DNA from: an uncultured Bacilli bacterium
GTDB lineage: Bacteria; Bacillota_I; Bacilli_A; RF39; UBA660
Reading direction: 5' to 3'
DNA: 6,387 nt
Assembly (NCBI GenBank): GCA_934162285.1
Contig: CAKPHY010000042.1
Coordinates: 1-6,387, forward strand
Below are positions 1 to 6,339 of the stretch, in pieces; the first letter of the stretch is position 1, and each line of letters opens with the position of its first letter. The notes under the pieces were generated by a model. That model had not been told where the DNA came from, searched no databases, and saw only the letters and a list, made by a program, of their open reading frames with translations. Both the position numbers and the translations under genes were made by a program.

Positions 1-360
1 GCAGCAGATTTTATATGTGATGCTGAAATTGATAATCCTGGTACTTACATTTCAAACGAAGGCTGGGCATATTTTAAAGTAATTATTAAAAACTATGATA
101 ATAACGATAATATAACTAAAGTTCCAGTCCAATACAGTTTAAGTATTTCAAATCAACAAACTTCAAAAGCACTTTATAGATATTTAGATGCATCAGGAAA
201 TTCAAATAATTTTGTAGATACATTTACAACTAGAAACTATACATTTTCAACGGATGCTAAACAAAGTCAAGTTATAAATGTTGAAGTAAGAACCGATTCC
301 ATGACGAGTGAAAATATAGATTTTAAAGTTGATTTAAATTGTTATCAAATATCAAAATAG
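1..360 (+). CDS. 3' part of a TasA/camelysin-like exported surface protein (partial)
   Basis: Frame 1 is open from the first base to the TAG at 358-360, giving the last 119 residues of a protein that begins left of the window. The fragment opens with AADFICDAEIDNPGTY and continues with GWAYFKVIIKNYD and ITKVPVQYSLSI. This resembles the first part of the mature region of TasA/camelysin-like (SipW-processed) secreted proteins of Bacillota, in which a short signal peptide is followed by an 'A(T)AD(F/V)' start and a beta-sandwich. If so, only the signal region of about 30-50 residues is missing. Two cysteines (fragment residues 6 and 114) could form a disulfide joining the two ends of the domain. 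The gene lies 12 bases upstream of the next one, and its stop codon overlaps that gene's ribosome binding site, so the two are probably co-transcribed. The family call rests on pattern resemblance only. The likely role is structural, at the cell surface or in the matrix. Confidence 0.5.
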   Translation, partial: AADFICDAEIDNPGTYISNEGWAYFKVIIKNYDNNDNITKVPVQYSLSISNQQTSKALYRYLDASGNSNNFVDTFTTRNYTFSTDAKQSQVINVEVRTDSMTSENIDFKVDLNCYQISK

Positions 361-365
361 GAGGA
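359..365 (+). promoter_or_regulatory. Strong ribosome binding site that selects a TTG start
   Basis: AGGAGGA lies 7 bases before the TTG at 373-375 and is a near-perfect Shine-Dalgarno sequence. It overlaps the TAG stop (358-360) of the upstream gene. This supports the non-ATG start of the 718-residue protein and suggests translational coupling between the two surface-protein genes. Confidence 0.8.
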
Positions 366-372
366 ATTAAAA

Positions 373-2529
373 TTGAAAGATAAAAGTTATATTATATTAG
401 GTATAGTTATATTTACTTTATTCTCATTAAACATTGCAAATACATATGGAAGATATACTAAAACAGTTACCAAAACTGGTACAATCGCAACAGCAGATGT
501 TGGTTATTGTAAAAGCAAAAATATTACATCTTTTAAGGAATGTCTAATAAGAAATGATAGTCAACAAGAATTAAATGATGCTCTAAATACAATAGCTCTC
601 AGATCAAATTCAGTTAATTTTTCTAGTGTTGAACCAATTGGAGTTTATATTCCTAAGACAACTTATACTAATATAGAAAATAAAACTAATATGACATATA
701 TCGTGTCTACTACTGCTAATAGATTTACTTATGTAATAGAAAATAAATTGATAACTGAATTTGATGTAGATGATAGTGATATAACTAAAATAAATTTTAA
801 TACATCGACAGGATATTATACTTATACTAATTATCAAATAGGTAATATAAATGACTTAATAACAACAGCAGAAGATATTGAGAATGGAATATATAAATAT
901 ACTTGTTTAAATGACACATCAAATGGTAAGTGTACATCACTATATTTATTTACAGAAGAACCTTATTTAATATCTGGTTATTATAGATTTAAACAAGGAT
1001 ATAAATACACTTATCAAGTTGTAGGAACATCAAGTTCTAATCCGGGATTATATAAAGGTGAAGATGATTATACAACATATGAAAGCAGTACAGCAAAAGA
1101 CAATTTTACTTATTATTATCGAGGTGACGTACAAAATAATTGGGTTTCATTTGGTAATTTTTTATGGAGAATTATTAGAATCAATGGTGATGGCAGTATT
1201 AGAATGATCTATTCTGGATTAAGAAGTGCAACTAATCATACAGGGTATAATGCCCAAATAGGAAAAACAACGTTTGGAGATACATCGCCTAAAACAACTA
1301 CTACAACAGATGTAACTGGACTTACAAATGATACGATTACAACGACATATTCAAATGGAAAGTATGGAAATACATATGTAGGATATATGTATAATCCTGC
1401 AAAAGAAATAGCTACATATCCTAATATAAGTGTTGGTTCAAGTAATACAGCTGCTGGTGGATGGAGATTAAATTATTTTCCTACATTTTCAAATATCAAT
1501 AATGCGAAAAATTATTATTATTTTAAAAATTTTGATCCAAGTACAGATTGTTTTACAGGTAGTGAAAACGATGATAGTGGAGCTTGTATATTAAAATGCA
1601 AGAATTTAGGAAATGATGGAGATAGTGGTATTGATTGTGTTCAAAGCAATTGGAATACTTTAGCAACGACATCTGGCAACTACAGTACTAGTGATCCAGG
1701 CGTTTATTTGGACCGCTACGTCTATAAAAGTGATTATAAATATACATGTTGGTCATATGGAACTCCTGTTTTACATAATAATAGTGATGGTACCACTAGT
1801 GTATATATAACATGTCCGATTGTTTCTGAAATTGTTGGTACAGTAAAAGATCGACCAACTTTGGCAAAATTAAAATATCATGGTTTATTTTCAAAAGATG
1901 CAACCACAGCGAATACAAATGTTAAAGATAGTAATATAAAAACTCAAGTTGATAAATGGTATGCAAGTAATATTTTAAATAAAACTGATGCTAATAATAA
2001 TTTACTTGAAAATTATTTGTCAGATGAAATATTTTGTAATGATAGAACATCATCAAATGTTGATTTTCCATTAAATGGTAATGCAAGTTATACATATGGG
2101 GCTAATTTGAGAGTTGGGTCAAAACTTTCTAGTTTTAAATGTCCTAATTTAAGTAACGATGGTTTTACTTTGAGGGTAAGTGGAGCAACAAGTACAGTAA
2201 AAGCAAGTGGGAATGGCAATAATATGTTAACTTATCCAATAGGATTAATTATGGCAGATGAAGTAGCTTATGCTGGTGGTCGAAATGCTTTAATGAATCA
2301 AAATTATTATTTGTATACAGGAGTATCATATTGGACAATGTCTCCATTTGATTTTAGGCCATCTTCTACTTATGCACTAATGTTTTCTGTTTATGATAAC
2401 GGTGGTGACGATGAACATAATGTAGGAAATGTTTATGGCATTCGTCCTGTTGTTAATTTAAAATCGGATGTTCTATATTCAAGCGGTATAGGAACAGAAA
2501 ATGATCCTTATATTATTACGATTAAATAA
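373..2529 (+). CDS. Large exported surface protein with a DUF6273-like C-terminal module
   Basis: The gene encodes 718 residues from a TTG start. Residues about 6-24 form a hydrophobic export or anchor segment. It is followed by YGRYTKTVTKTG and TIATADV (residues 37-43), which resembles the processed end of TasA/camelysin-like proteins and matches the 'AADF' head of the upstream gene. The middle is rich in Tyr, Asn, Thr and Ser, with a Thr-rich linker near residues 308-330. Residues 250-280 (from W257, 'WRIIRINGDGSIRMIYSG') and the C-terminus ('YWTMSP' 653-658, 'GIRPVVNL' 689-696, then a 'GTENDPYIITIK' tail) match the look of the DUF6273-type proteins common in gut Bacillota. These have been compared with C-type-lectin or formylglycine-enzyme-like folds. 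Twelve cysteines, all outside the membrane segment (46, 57, 178, 187, 393, 405, 409, 422, 459, 481, 555, 590), suggest disulfides. It is probably surface-exposed and binding or structural. No catalytic motif is recognised and the ligand is unknown. No terminator is visible after its TAA. Confidence 0.7.
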   Translation: MKDKSYIILGIVIFTLFSLNIANTYGRYTKTVTKTGTIATADVGYCKSKNITSFKECLIRNDSQQELNDALNTIALRSNSVNFSSVEPIGVYIPKTTYTNIENKTNMTYIVSTTANRFTYVIENKLITEFDVDDSDITKINFNTSTGYYTYTNYQIGNINDLITTAEDIENGIYKYTCLNDTSNGKCTSLYLFTEEPYLISGYYRFKQGYKYTYQVVGTSSSNPGLYKGEDDYTTYESSTAKDNFTYYYRGDVQNNWVSFGNFLWRIIRINGDGSIRMIYSGLRSATNHTGYNAQIGKTTFGDTSPKTTTTTDVTGLTNDTITTTYSNGKYGNTYVGYMYNPAKEIATYPNISVGSSNTAAGGWRLNYFPTFSNINNAKNYYYFKNFDPSTDCFTGSENDDSGACILKCKNLGNDGDSGIDCVQSNWNTLATTSGNYSTSDPGVYLDRYVYKSDYKYTCWSYGTPVLHNNSDGTTSVYITCPIVSEIVGTVKDRPTLAKLKYHGLFSKDATTANTNVKDSNIKTQVDKWYASNILNKTDANNNLLENYLSDEIFCNDRTSSNVDFPLNGNASYTYGANLRVGSKLSSFKCPNLSNDGFTLRVSGATSTVKASGNGNNMLTYPIGLIMADEVAYAGGRNALMNQNYYLYTGVSYWTMSPFDFRPSSTYALMFSVYDNGGDDEHNVGNVYGIRPVVNLKSDVLYSSGIGTENDPYIITIK

Positions 2530-2606
2530 TTGAATGTTATTTTGAATATGTATTTTTGTTATAAAAAGTATTTCTTTCTAGTAAAAAGGATTAAATCTAA
2601 AAAAAA

Positions 2607-2635
2607 CATCAATTTATTAAAAAATCATCAATTTA
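2607..2635 (+). repeat. 10-bp direct repeat upstream of the pdp promoter
   Basis: CATCAATTTA occurs at 2607-2616 and again at 2626-2635, 19 bases start to start, or just under two helical turns. The second copy overlaps the proposed -35 hexamer of the pdp promoter (2632-2637). That is a position where a dimeric regulator could act, but in such AT-rich DNA a chance duplication is possible. The rest of the 2530-2654 gap is A/T-rich, and no convincing terminator hairpin is seen after the surface-protein gene. Confidence 0.4.
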
Positions 2636-2660
2636 CTATCTATTTTATCCGTGTTATAAT
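2632..2660 (+). promoter_or_regulatory. Sigma-A promoter of pdp with extended -10
   Basis: A -35-like TTTACT (2632-2637) sits 17 bases before a perfect TATAAT (2655-2660). The -10 is preceded by TG one base further upstream (TGTTATAAT from 2652), making an extended -10. The predicted transcription start is near 2667, only about 10 bases before the chosen pdp start codon. Confidence 0.7.
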
Positions 2661-2666
2661 TAAAAT

Positions 2667-2672
2667 GGTGAT
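2667..2672 (+). promoter_or_regulatory. Ribosome binding site of pdp
   Basis: GGTGAT lies 4 bases before the ATG at 2677. It matches the GGTGA core also used before rpoZ and recX, and favours 2677 over the in-frame ATG codons at 2665 and 2683. It sits almost exactly at the predicted transcription start. Confidence 0.55.
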
Positions 2673-2676
2673 AATT

Positions 2677-3951
2677 ATGAATATGATAGAAATAATTGAT
2701 AAAAAAAGGTTAAAACAACAATTATCTTTAGAAGAAATAAAGCATGCTGTAGATAACTACGTAAAAGGAGTTATACCAGATTATCAAATGTCATCTTTAT
2801 TGATGGCTATTTGCTTGAATGGTTTAAGTATGGAAGAAACATTTAATTTAACTAAAACAATGCTAGAAAGTGGCGATAAATTAGATTTAAGTGATATTCC
2901 TGGCATTAAAATAGATAAACATTCTACTGGTGGTGTTGGTGATAAAACAACATTAATTTTAGCCCCATTAGTAGCATCATGTGGTGTTAAAGTTCCAAAA
3001 ATGAGTGGTAGAGGATTAGGACATACTGGTGGTACTATTGATAAGCTAGAATCGATTCCGGGTTTTAAAGTTAATTTGACATTAGAGGAATTTAAAAAAG
3101 AACTTAAAGAAGTTGGTTGTGTAGTCACTGGTCAAACAGCTAATTTAGTTCCTGCCGATAAAAAAATTTATGCTTTAAGAGATGTAACTGCAACGGTATC
3201 TTCAATTCCTTTAATAGCTTCAAGTATTATGTCAAAAAAAATTGCTTCGGGAGCCGATAAAATTGTTATTGATTTAAAAGTTGGCAATGGAGCTTTAGTA
3301 AAAACCCTTAAAGAAGCTAAAAAACTAGCAACTACTATGGTAGAAATTGGCAAAAGATACAATCGTGAAACAATATGTATTTTAACTAATATGACAGAAC
3401 CTTTAGGTAATAATATTGGTAATGCTTTAGAAGTTTTAGAAAGTATTGAGGTTTTAAAAGGTAATGTTAAAAATGATTTGTATGATTTAGTTATTTATAT
3501 TGCTTCATATATGGTAAGTATTGGTAAAAATATTTCTAGAGATGCTGCTTTAAAAGAAGTAGAAGAATCTATTTCTTCAGGTTTAGCTTATAAAAAGTTT
3601 TTAGAAATGGTTAATTATCAAAAAGGTAATATTGAATTATTAGAAGTTGCACCTAAAGTGTTTTCTGTAAAAAGTATAAAAAGTGGTTATATTAACTACA
3701 TTAATACCGAGTTGTTAGGAGAAATTGTTAAAGAAATAGGTGGTGGTCGTGAAACAAAAGACGATCAAATAGACTATGGTGTTGGAATAGTTCTTTCCAA
3801 AAAAGTTGGAGATTTTGTAAATAAAGATGAAGAATTATTGAAGATTTATTTAAATAAAAAAGACATGGAAATAAGAAAAATACTATCTTGTTTCTTAATT
3901 GAAGATAATCAAAAAAATAAAGAACCACTTATATATGATATTATTATGTAA
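2677..3951 (+). CDS. pdp: Pyrimidine-nucleoside phosphorylase
   Basis: This enzyme reversibly phosphorolyses uridine, deoxyuridine and thymidine to the base plus (deoxy)ribose 1-phosphate, in cytoplasmic pyrimidine salvage. The protein has 424 residues from ATG 2677, close to the usual ~433. It has a helical N-terminal part, a central nucleoside phosphorylase domain and a C-terminal PYNP domain (about residues 325-400). Visible motifs are KHSTGGVGDKT at 81-91 (phosphate binding, K81, H82, S83) and the family signature SGRGLGHTGGTIDKLE at 110-125. R168, S183 and K187 lie in LRDVTATVSSIPLIASSIMSKK. GGGRETKDD starts at 355 and VGDFVNKDE at 377. From recalled knowledge, Geobacillus PyNP uses the same residue numbers for K81, S83, R168, S183 and K187, which supports this start. 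A longer in-frame opening back to 2530 lacks homology and crosses the promoter. The gene has its own promoter. No ribose-phosphate mutase, aldolase or transporter gene is adjacent. Thymidine-only specificity (DeoA) is less likely but not excluded. Confidence 0.93.
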   Translation: MNMIEIIDKKRLKQQLSLEEIKHAVDNYVKGVIPDYQMSSLLMAICLNGLSMEETFNLTKTMLESGDKLDLSDIPGIKIDKHSTGGVGDKTTLILAPLVASCGVKVPKMSGRGLGHTGGTIDKLESIPGFKVNLTLEEFKKELKEVGCVVTGQTANLVPADKKIYALRDVTATVSSIPLIASSIMSKKIASGADKIVIDLKVGNGALVKTLKEAKKLATTMVEIGKRYNRETICILTNMTEPLGNNIGNALEVLESIEVLKGNVKNDLYDLVIYIASYMVSIGKNISRDAALKEVEESISSGLAYKKFLEMVNYQKGNIELLEVAPKVFSVKSIKSGYINYINTELLGEIVKEIGGGRETKDDQIDYGVGIVLSKKVGDFVNKDEELLKIYLNKKDMEIRKILSCFLIEDNQKNKEPLIYDIIM

Positions 3952-3955
3952 AAGT

Positions 3956-3981
3956 TTGTCAAAAAACTTGCAAAGTATAAT
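3956..3981 (+). promoter_or_regulatory. Probable promoter of the rpoZ-recX operon
   Basis: A perfect TATAAT lies at 3976-3981, with transcription expected near 3988, about 30 bases before the rpoZ ATG. The best -35-like hexamer is TTGTCA at 3956-3961, but the 14-base spacer is short, so the -35 assignment is weak. The -10 falls just after the pdp stop, where no terminator is visible, so readthrough from pdp could also feed this operon. Confidence 0.5.
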
Positions 3982-4017
3982 AAAATGCTATATGCTAATT
4001 ATAGAGAGGTGAATTTT

Positions 4018-4212
4018 ATGATATATCCTTCAATAGATAAACTATTAAGTCAGGTGGGTTCTAAATATTTATTAGTAAATGTTGTAGCTCGTCGTTCAAA
4101 AGAAATGGAAGAAAGAAACCATTATCAAATGAAAGAATGCGACTATGTTTCTAAAAAAAATATTGGACGTGCTTTAGAAGAAGTTGCAAAAGGCTTAATA
4201 CATATCAATTAG
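4018..4212 (+). CDS. rpoZ: RNA polymerase omega subunit
   Basis: The gene encodes 64 residues, close to the ~67 of Bacillus omega. Omega helps fold and hold the beta' subunit during RNA polymerase assembly. Conserved features are visible in order: MIYPSIDKLL at the N-terminus, SKYLLVNVVARRSKEM at 15-30 with the universal A-R-R (24-26), and IGRALEEVAKGL at 49-60, equivalent to VGKALEEIDAGL in Bacillus. ATG 4018 is chosen because AGAGGTGA (4005-4012) lies five bases before it and because homologues start at this Met. The in-frame ATG at 3985 has no ribosome binding site and falls at the predicted transcription start. The gene is followed 24 bases later by recX, so they probably share a transcript. 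In many Bacillota rpoZ sits between gmk and priA. Neither is present here, so the placement is unusual. C41 and D42 in the loop between the conserved blocks are not family hallmarks. Confidence 0.93.
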   Translation: MIYPSIDKLLSQVGSKYLLVNVVARRSKEMEERNHYQMKECDYVSKKNIGRALEEVAKGLIHIN

Positions 4213-4236
4213 TATTAAGTCTTTTTAGGTGAAAAA

Positions 4237-4974
4237 ATGAAGATCGAAAAAATAAAAAAACTGTCTAATGGTAAATATCAATTAATTTTAGATAATAAAG
4301 AAGTAATTACTACTTATGATGAAATTATTATCAATAATATGCTTTTTAATGGTAAAGAATTAAATAATGCTTTATTGAGTGAAATTTCTCTTAAAAATAA
4401 TTATTATGATTTATACAATAAAATAATTAAAATGATTAGTACTAAATGGCGTAGTATTTATGAAATTAAAGAATTTTTAAAAAAAAATAGTTTTGAAGAT
4501 TCTGATTCAATAATAAATGATTTAAAAGCTAAAGGTTTATTAAATGATTTAAGATATGCTAAAAGTTATGCTTCTGATCAAATTAATCTAGCTAAAGTAG
4601 GACCATATAAAATAAAAAGCAATTTGGAAAAATTAAAAATCGATAAAGAAATAATTGAAGAAGTAATGGCAACTTTAAATGATGATTTAATTCATGAAAA
4701 CTTAGTTAATATTGTTCTTAAGAAAAGTCGTTTAAATAACCATTATTCATTATTTCAATTAAAAACTAAATTAAAATTAGAATTAACTAATATGGGTTAT
4801 GAAACTAATGATATTAATGATGTTTTAAATAAATATTTAACAGTTGATGATAATATAGCTAAAAAAGAATATGAAAAAATAAAGAAAAAGTACGAGAAAA
4901 AATATCAGGGTAAAGAGTTAGAATTTAAATTAAAACAAGCTATGTATCAGAAAGGATTTAGTATAAGCGAATGA
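4237..4974 (+). CDS. recX: RecX-family RecA regulator
   Basis: RecX binds RecA filaments and modulates their extension and strand-exchange activity in the cytoplasm. The 245-residue length fits the long Bacillus-type form (about 260) with an extra N-terminal region. Residues 1-50 (KIKKLSNGKYQLILDNKEV) form the beta-rich N-terminal part. The tandem three-helix repeats follow. Repeat 1 runs through WRSIYEIKEFLKK (71-83) and KAKGLLNDLRYAKSY (97-111), the most diagnostic stretch. KVGPYKIKSNLEKLKI (120-135) is the 'G-P-x-x-I-x-x-x-L' element. Further repeats run to the Lys-rich C-terminus (KKEYEKIKKKYEKKYQGKE, then KQAMYQKGF). The RBS AGGTGA (4227-4232) is four bases before the ATG. The TGA stop overlaps the next gene's ATG (ATGA, 4971-4974), so recX and the transporter are translationally linked. 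No recA is in the window and no SOS (LexA-type) box was recognised upstream. Confidence 0.87.
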   Translation: MKIEKIKKLSNGKYQLILDNKEVITTYDEIIINNMLFNGKELNNALLSEISLKNNYYDLYNKIIKMISTKWRSIYEIKEFLKKNSFEDSDSIINDLKAKGLLNDLRYAKSYASDQINLAKVGPYKIKSNLEKLKIDKEIIEEVMATLNDDLIHENLVNIVLKKSRLNNHYSLFQLKTKLKLELTNMGYETNDINDVLNKYLTVDDNIAKKEYEKIKKKYEKKYQGKELEFKLKQAMYQKGFSISE

Positions 4975-5812
4975 CAATATTTTTAGCTTTACTATGTGCT
5001 TGTTTTTGGGGATTTTCCGAAATAAATTTAAAGCAAACTATCAATAAATATAAAACACATACAATTTTATTTTATAGTTATTTAATTCAAACTATAACAC
5101 AATAATTGTATTAGATATTGATGCTTTTAAAAGATTTGATATAAATATTTATAAATATTTGTTACCATTTTTTCTAATGAAAATTCTTTCAACAGTTATT
5201 TATAATTTTTGTATTAGAAATGGTAAAATTTCTATAATTTCGCCGCTTTTAGCATCTGATCCTATTTTCTCTATTATAATTGGTATGTTACTTTTTAAAG
5301 AAGAGCAAAGTCTTACGCATATTATTGCTATTATAATTGTTACTATTTGTATCATAATTTTACAATTTAATAAAACTGATACTAAAAAGAAAGCATCTAA
5401 AATTGCTATTTTCTTAGCTTCTTTTTATGCTATATGGGTAGCACTAATTACAACGGTTGAAAAAGCAATTTATTTAGGTGGATATCAATTAACAGATTTA
5501 TATTTTCATTATCTTTTTTTAGATATTATTATGATTTTAATTTTAATAATAATTAATATAATAAAAGATAAAAAAATAAAAAAACCCAATTATCATCTAT
5601 TAAAATCATTAACAGAAAATCATCTGGGTTATTTTGTTTATTCTTACCTTTTGACTTTTGCTTCAATGTCATTAGTTGTGCCTTTAACTAGTTTGTATTC
5701 AGTTATAACTCAAGTTGTTGCTAAAATTAAGTTAAAAGAAAAACTAACAATATATGAAAGATTAATTGTTAGTTTAATAATTATTTCCACTTTTTTGCTT
5801 TTAATTTTTTAA
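4971..5812 (+). pseudogene. EamA/DMT-family transporter, disrupted by a frameshift
   Basis: The ATG (4971-4973) overlaps the recX stop. This frame gives 44 residues, including TM1 (TIFLALLCACFWGF) and the start of TM2 (ILFYSYLIQTI), and ends at TAA 5103-5105. The rest continues in the frame one base back, which is open from 5078 to the TAA at 5810-5812. That frame holds IIVLDIDAF, then GKISIISPLLASDPIFSII (the hallmark TM3-TM4 region of EamA), GMLLFKEEQSL and the second EamA repeat up to ERLIVSLIIISTFLLLIF. Joined, it would give about 280 residues and ten predicted membrane helices, the normal size and topology for a DMT/EamA metabolite exporter or importer of unknown substrate. The total span is 842 bases, so one base is missing (or two extra) within 5078-5102. 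No slippery heptamer or long homopolymer lies there, arguing against programmed frameshifting or a homopolymer read error. The downstream part lacks an RBS (TTG 5159 or ATG 5177). It may be a recent pseudogene or a consensus error. Its end overlaps the tspO stop. Confidence 0.75.
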
Positions 5813-6249
5813 TTTAAAAATAAAATAGATATTGATAAAATACTAGCAAATATTAACCAAATTAAATAAGGAATTAATAAGTAGCTAGTTTTTTTATTGC
5901 TTTTTTTAGTTTCTAAAAAGAGAAAAATTGCTGTTATTAAAGAAAGAATAGATGAAAGTGTTCCTAGAATAATACTTTTTAAGTTAAAAAACAAAAATGT
6001 GAATGATTGATTAAAAATATAATTAGCAATTAAAAAATATTTGTATTCTTCAGAAAAACCTATTTTGCTAATTTTATAGATGGATATAGCAATCAAAAGA
6101 TATAATATAGGCCATACGATCGCGAATAAAATTGGTGGTGGTGCGAAAAATGGTAGATTTAAAGATTTGTAAAAATTAACATTTTTCATAAATAAAGAAC
6201 TTAAAAACCAAGGAAGTAAAAAAATTAAAAATTTAAATATTTTTTTCAT
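5809..6249 (-). CDS. tspO: TspO/MBR family membrane protein
   Basis: The protein has 146 residues and five predicted membrane helices, normal for TspO (translocator protein / peripheral benzodiazepine receptor), which binds porphyrins and related ligands in the membrane. Family marks are visible: the loop LNLPFFAPPPILFAIVWPILY (30-50, with P37-P39, W46 and Y50), the NQSFTFLFF stretch (80-88), and PYLIWLIFASIL (127-138), ending in LN. Compared with the usual N-x-x-W-S-x-x-F-F, the Trp is replaced by Phe (F83), and the usual Asn of 'ALN' near 139 is Ser. The start at 6249 is preferred over the upstream ATG at 6294 because GAGGTG (6258-6253) lies three bases before it, TspO proteins begin near here, and the 6294 codon falls within the proposed -35. 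The gene has its own promoter and converges on the transporter, with stops overlapping at 5810-5811. No carotenoid, haem or porphyrin gene adjoins it. Ligand and role are unknown. Confidence 0.85.
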   Translation of the reverse strand: MKKIFKFLIFLLPWFLSSLFMKNVNFYKSLNLPFFAPPPILFAIVWPILYLLIAISIYKISKIGFSEEYKYFLIANYIFNQSFTFLFFNLKSIILGTLSSILSLITAIFLFLETKKSNKKTSYLLIPYLIWLIFASILSISILFLN

Positions 6250-6265
6250 AGGCACCTCATTTATT

Positions 6266-6294
6266 ATTATGTTTTTCTTAAAAAATATATTCAA
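6266..6294 (-). promoter_or_regulatory. Probable sigma-A promoter of tspO
   Basis: On the minus strand, TTGAAT (6294-6289) is followed after exactly 17 bases by CATAAT (6271-6266). The hexamers match consensus at 4/6 and 5/6. The predicted transcription start is near 6259, one base before the GAGGTG Shine-Dalgarno, giving a leader of about ten bases, as for pdp. Confidence 0.55.
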
Positions 6295-6339
6295 AAAACA
6301 ATTAAGATGTTATAATCTTGAGTTTGACAGTTGCACTAT

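Noticed and set aside
2530..2676. In-frame upstream extension of pdp (49 more codons beginning TTG immediately after the surface-protein stop)
   Set aside because: No homology, no RBS, and it spans the promoter. Catalytic residue numbering and the GGTGAT site support ATG 2677. The fact that the preceding gene is in the same frame, separated only by a TAA, is taken as chance and not as stop-codon readthrough.
610..3928. Minus-strand open frames opposite the surface protein and pdp
   Set aside because: They lie wholly within well-supported genes, lack RBS and homology, and have the composition expected of shadow frames.
3952..3969. Hairpin AAGTTT / AAACTT as a pdp terminator
   Set aside because: Only six weak base pairs, not followed by a T run, and overlapping the rpoZ promoter region.
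3985..4017. Longer rpoZ start at the ATG at 3985
   Set aside because: It lies four bases from the TATAAT, has no Shine-Dalgarno, and adds 11 residues absent from omega subunits. ATG 4018 has a good AGAGGTGA.
5078..5105. Programmed -1 ribosomal frameshift in the EamA gene
   Set aside because: No X-XXY-YYZ slippery heptamer and no run of eight or more A or T in the only window where both frames are open. A mutation or sequence error is simpler.
5583..5630. Inverted repeat AACCCA / TGGGTT inside the transporter gene
   Set aside because: Six-base arms separated by about 36 bases within a well-conserved coding frame; likely chance.
6304..6319. Palindrome AAGAT...ATCTT upstream of tspO as an operator
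   Set aside because: Five-base arms in AT-rich DNA, upstream of the proposed -35, are too short to support a call.
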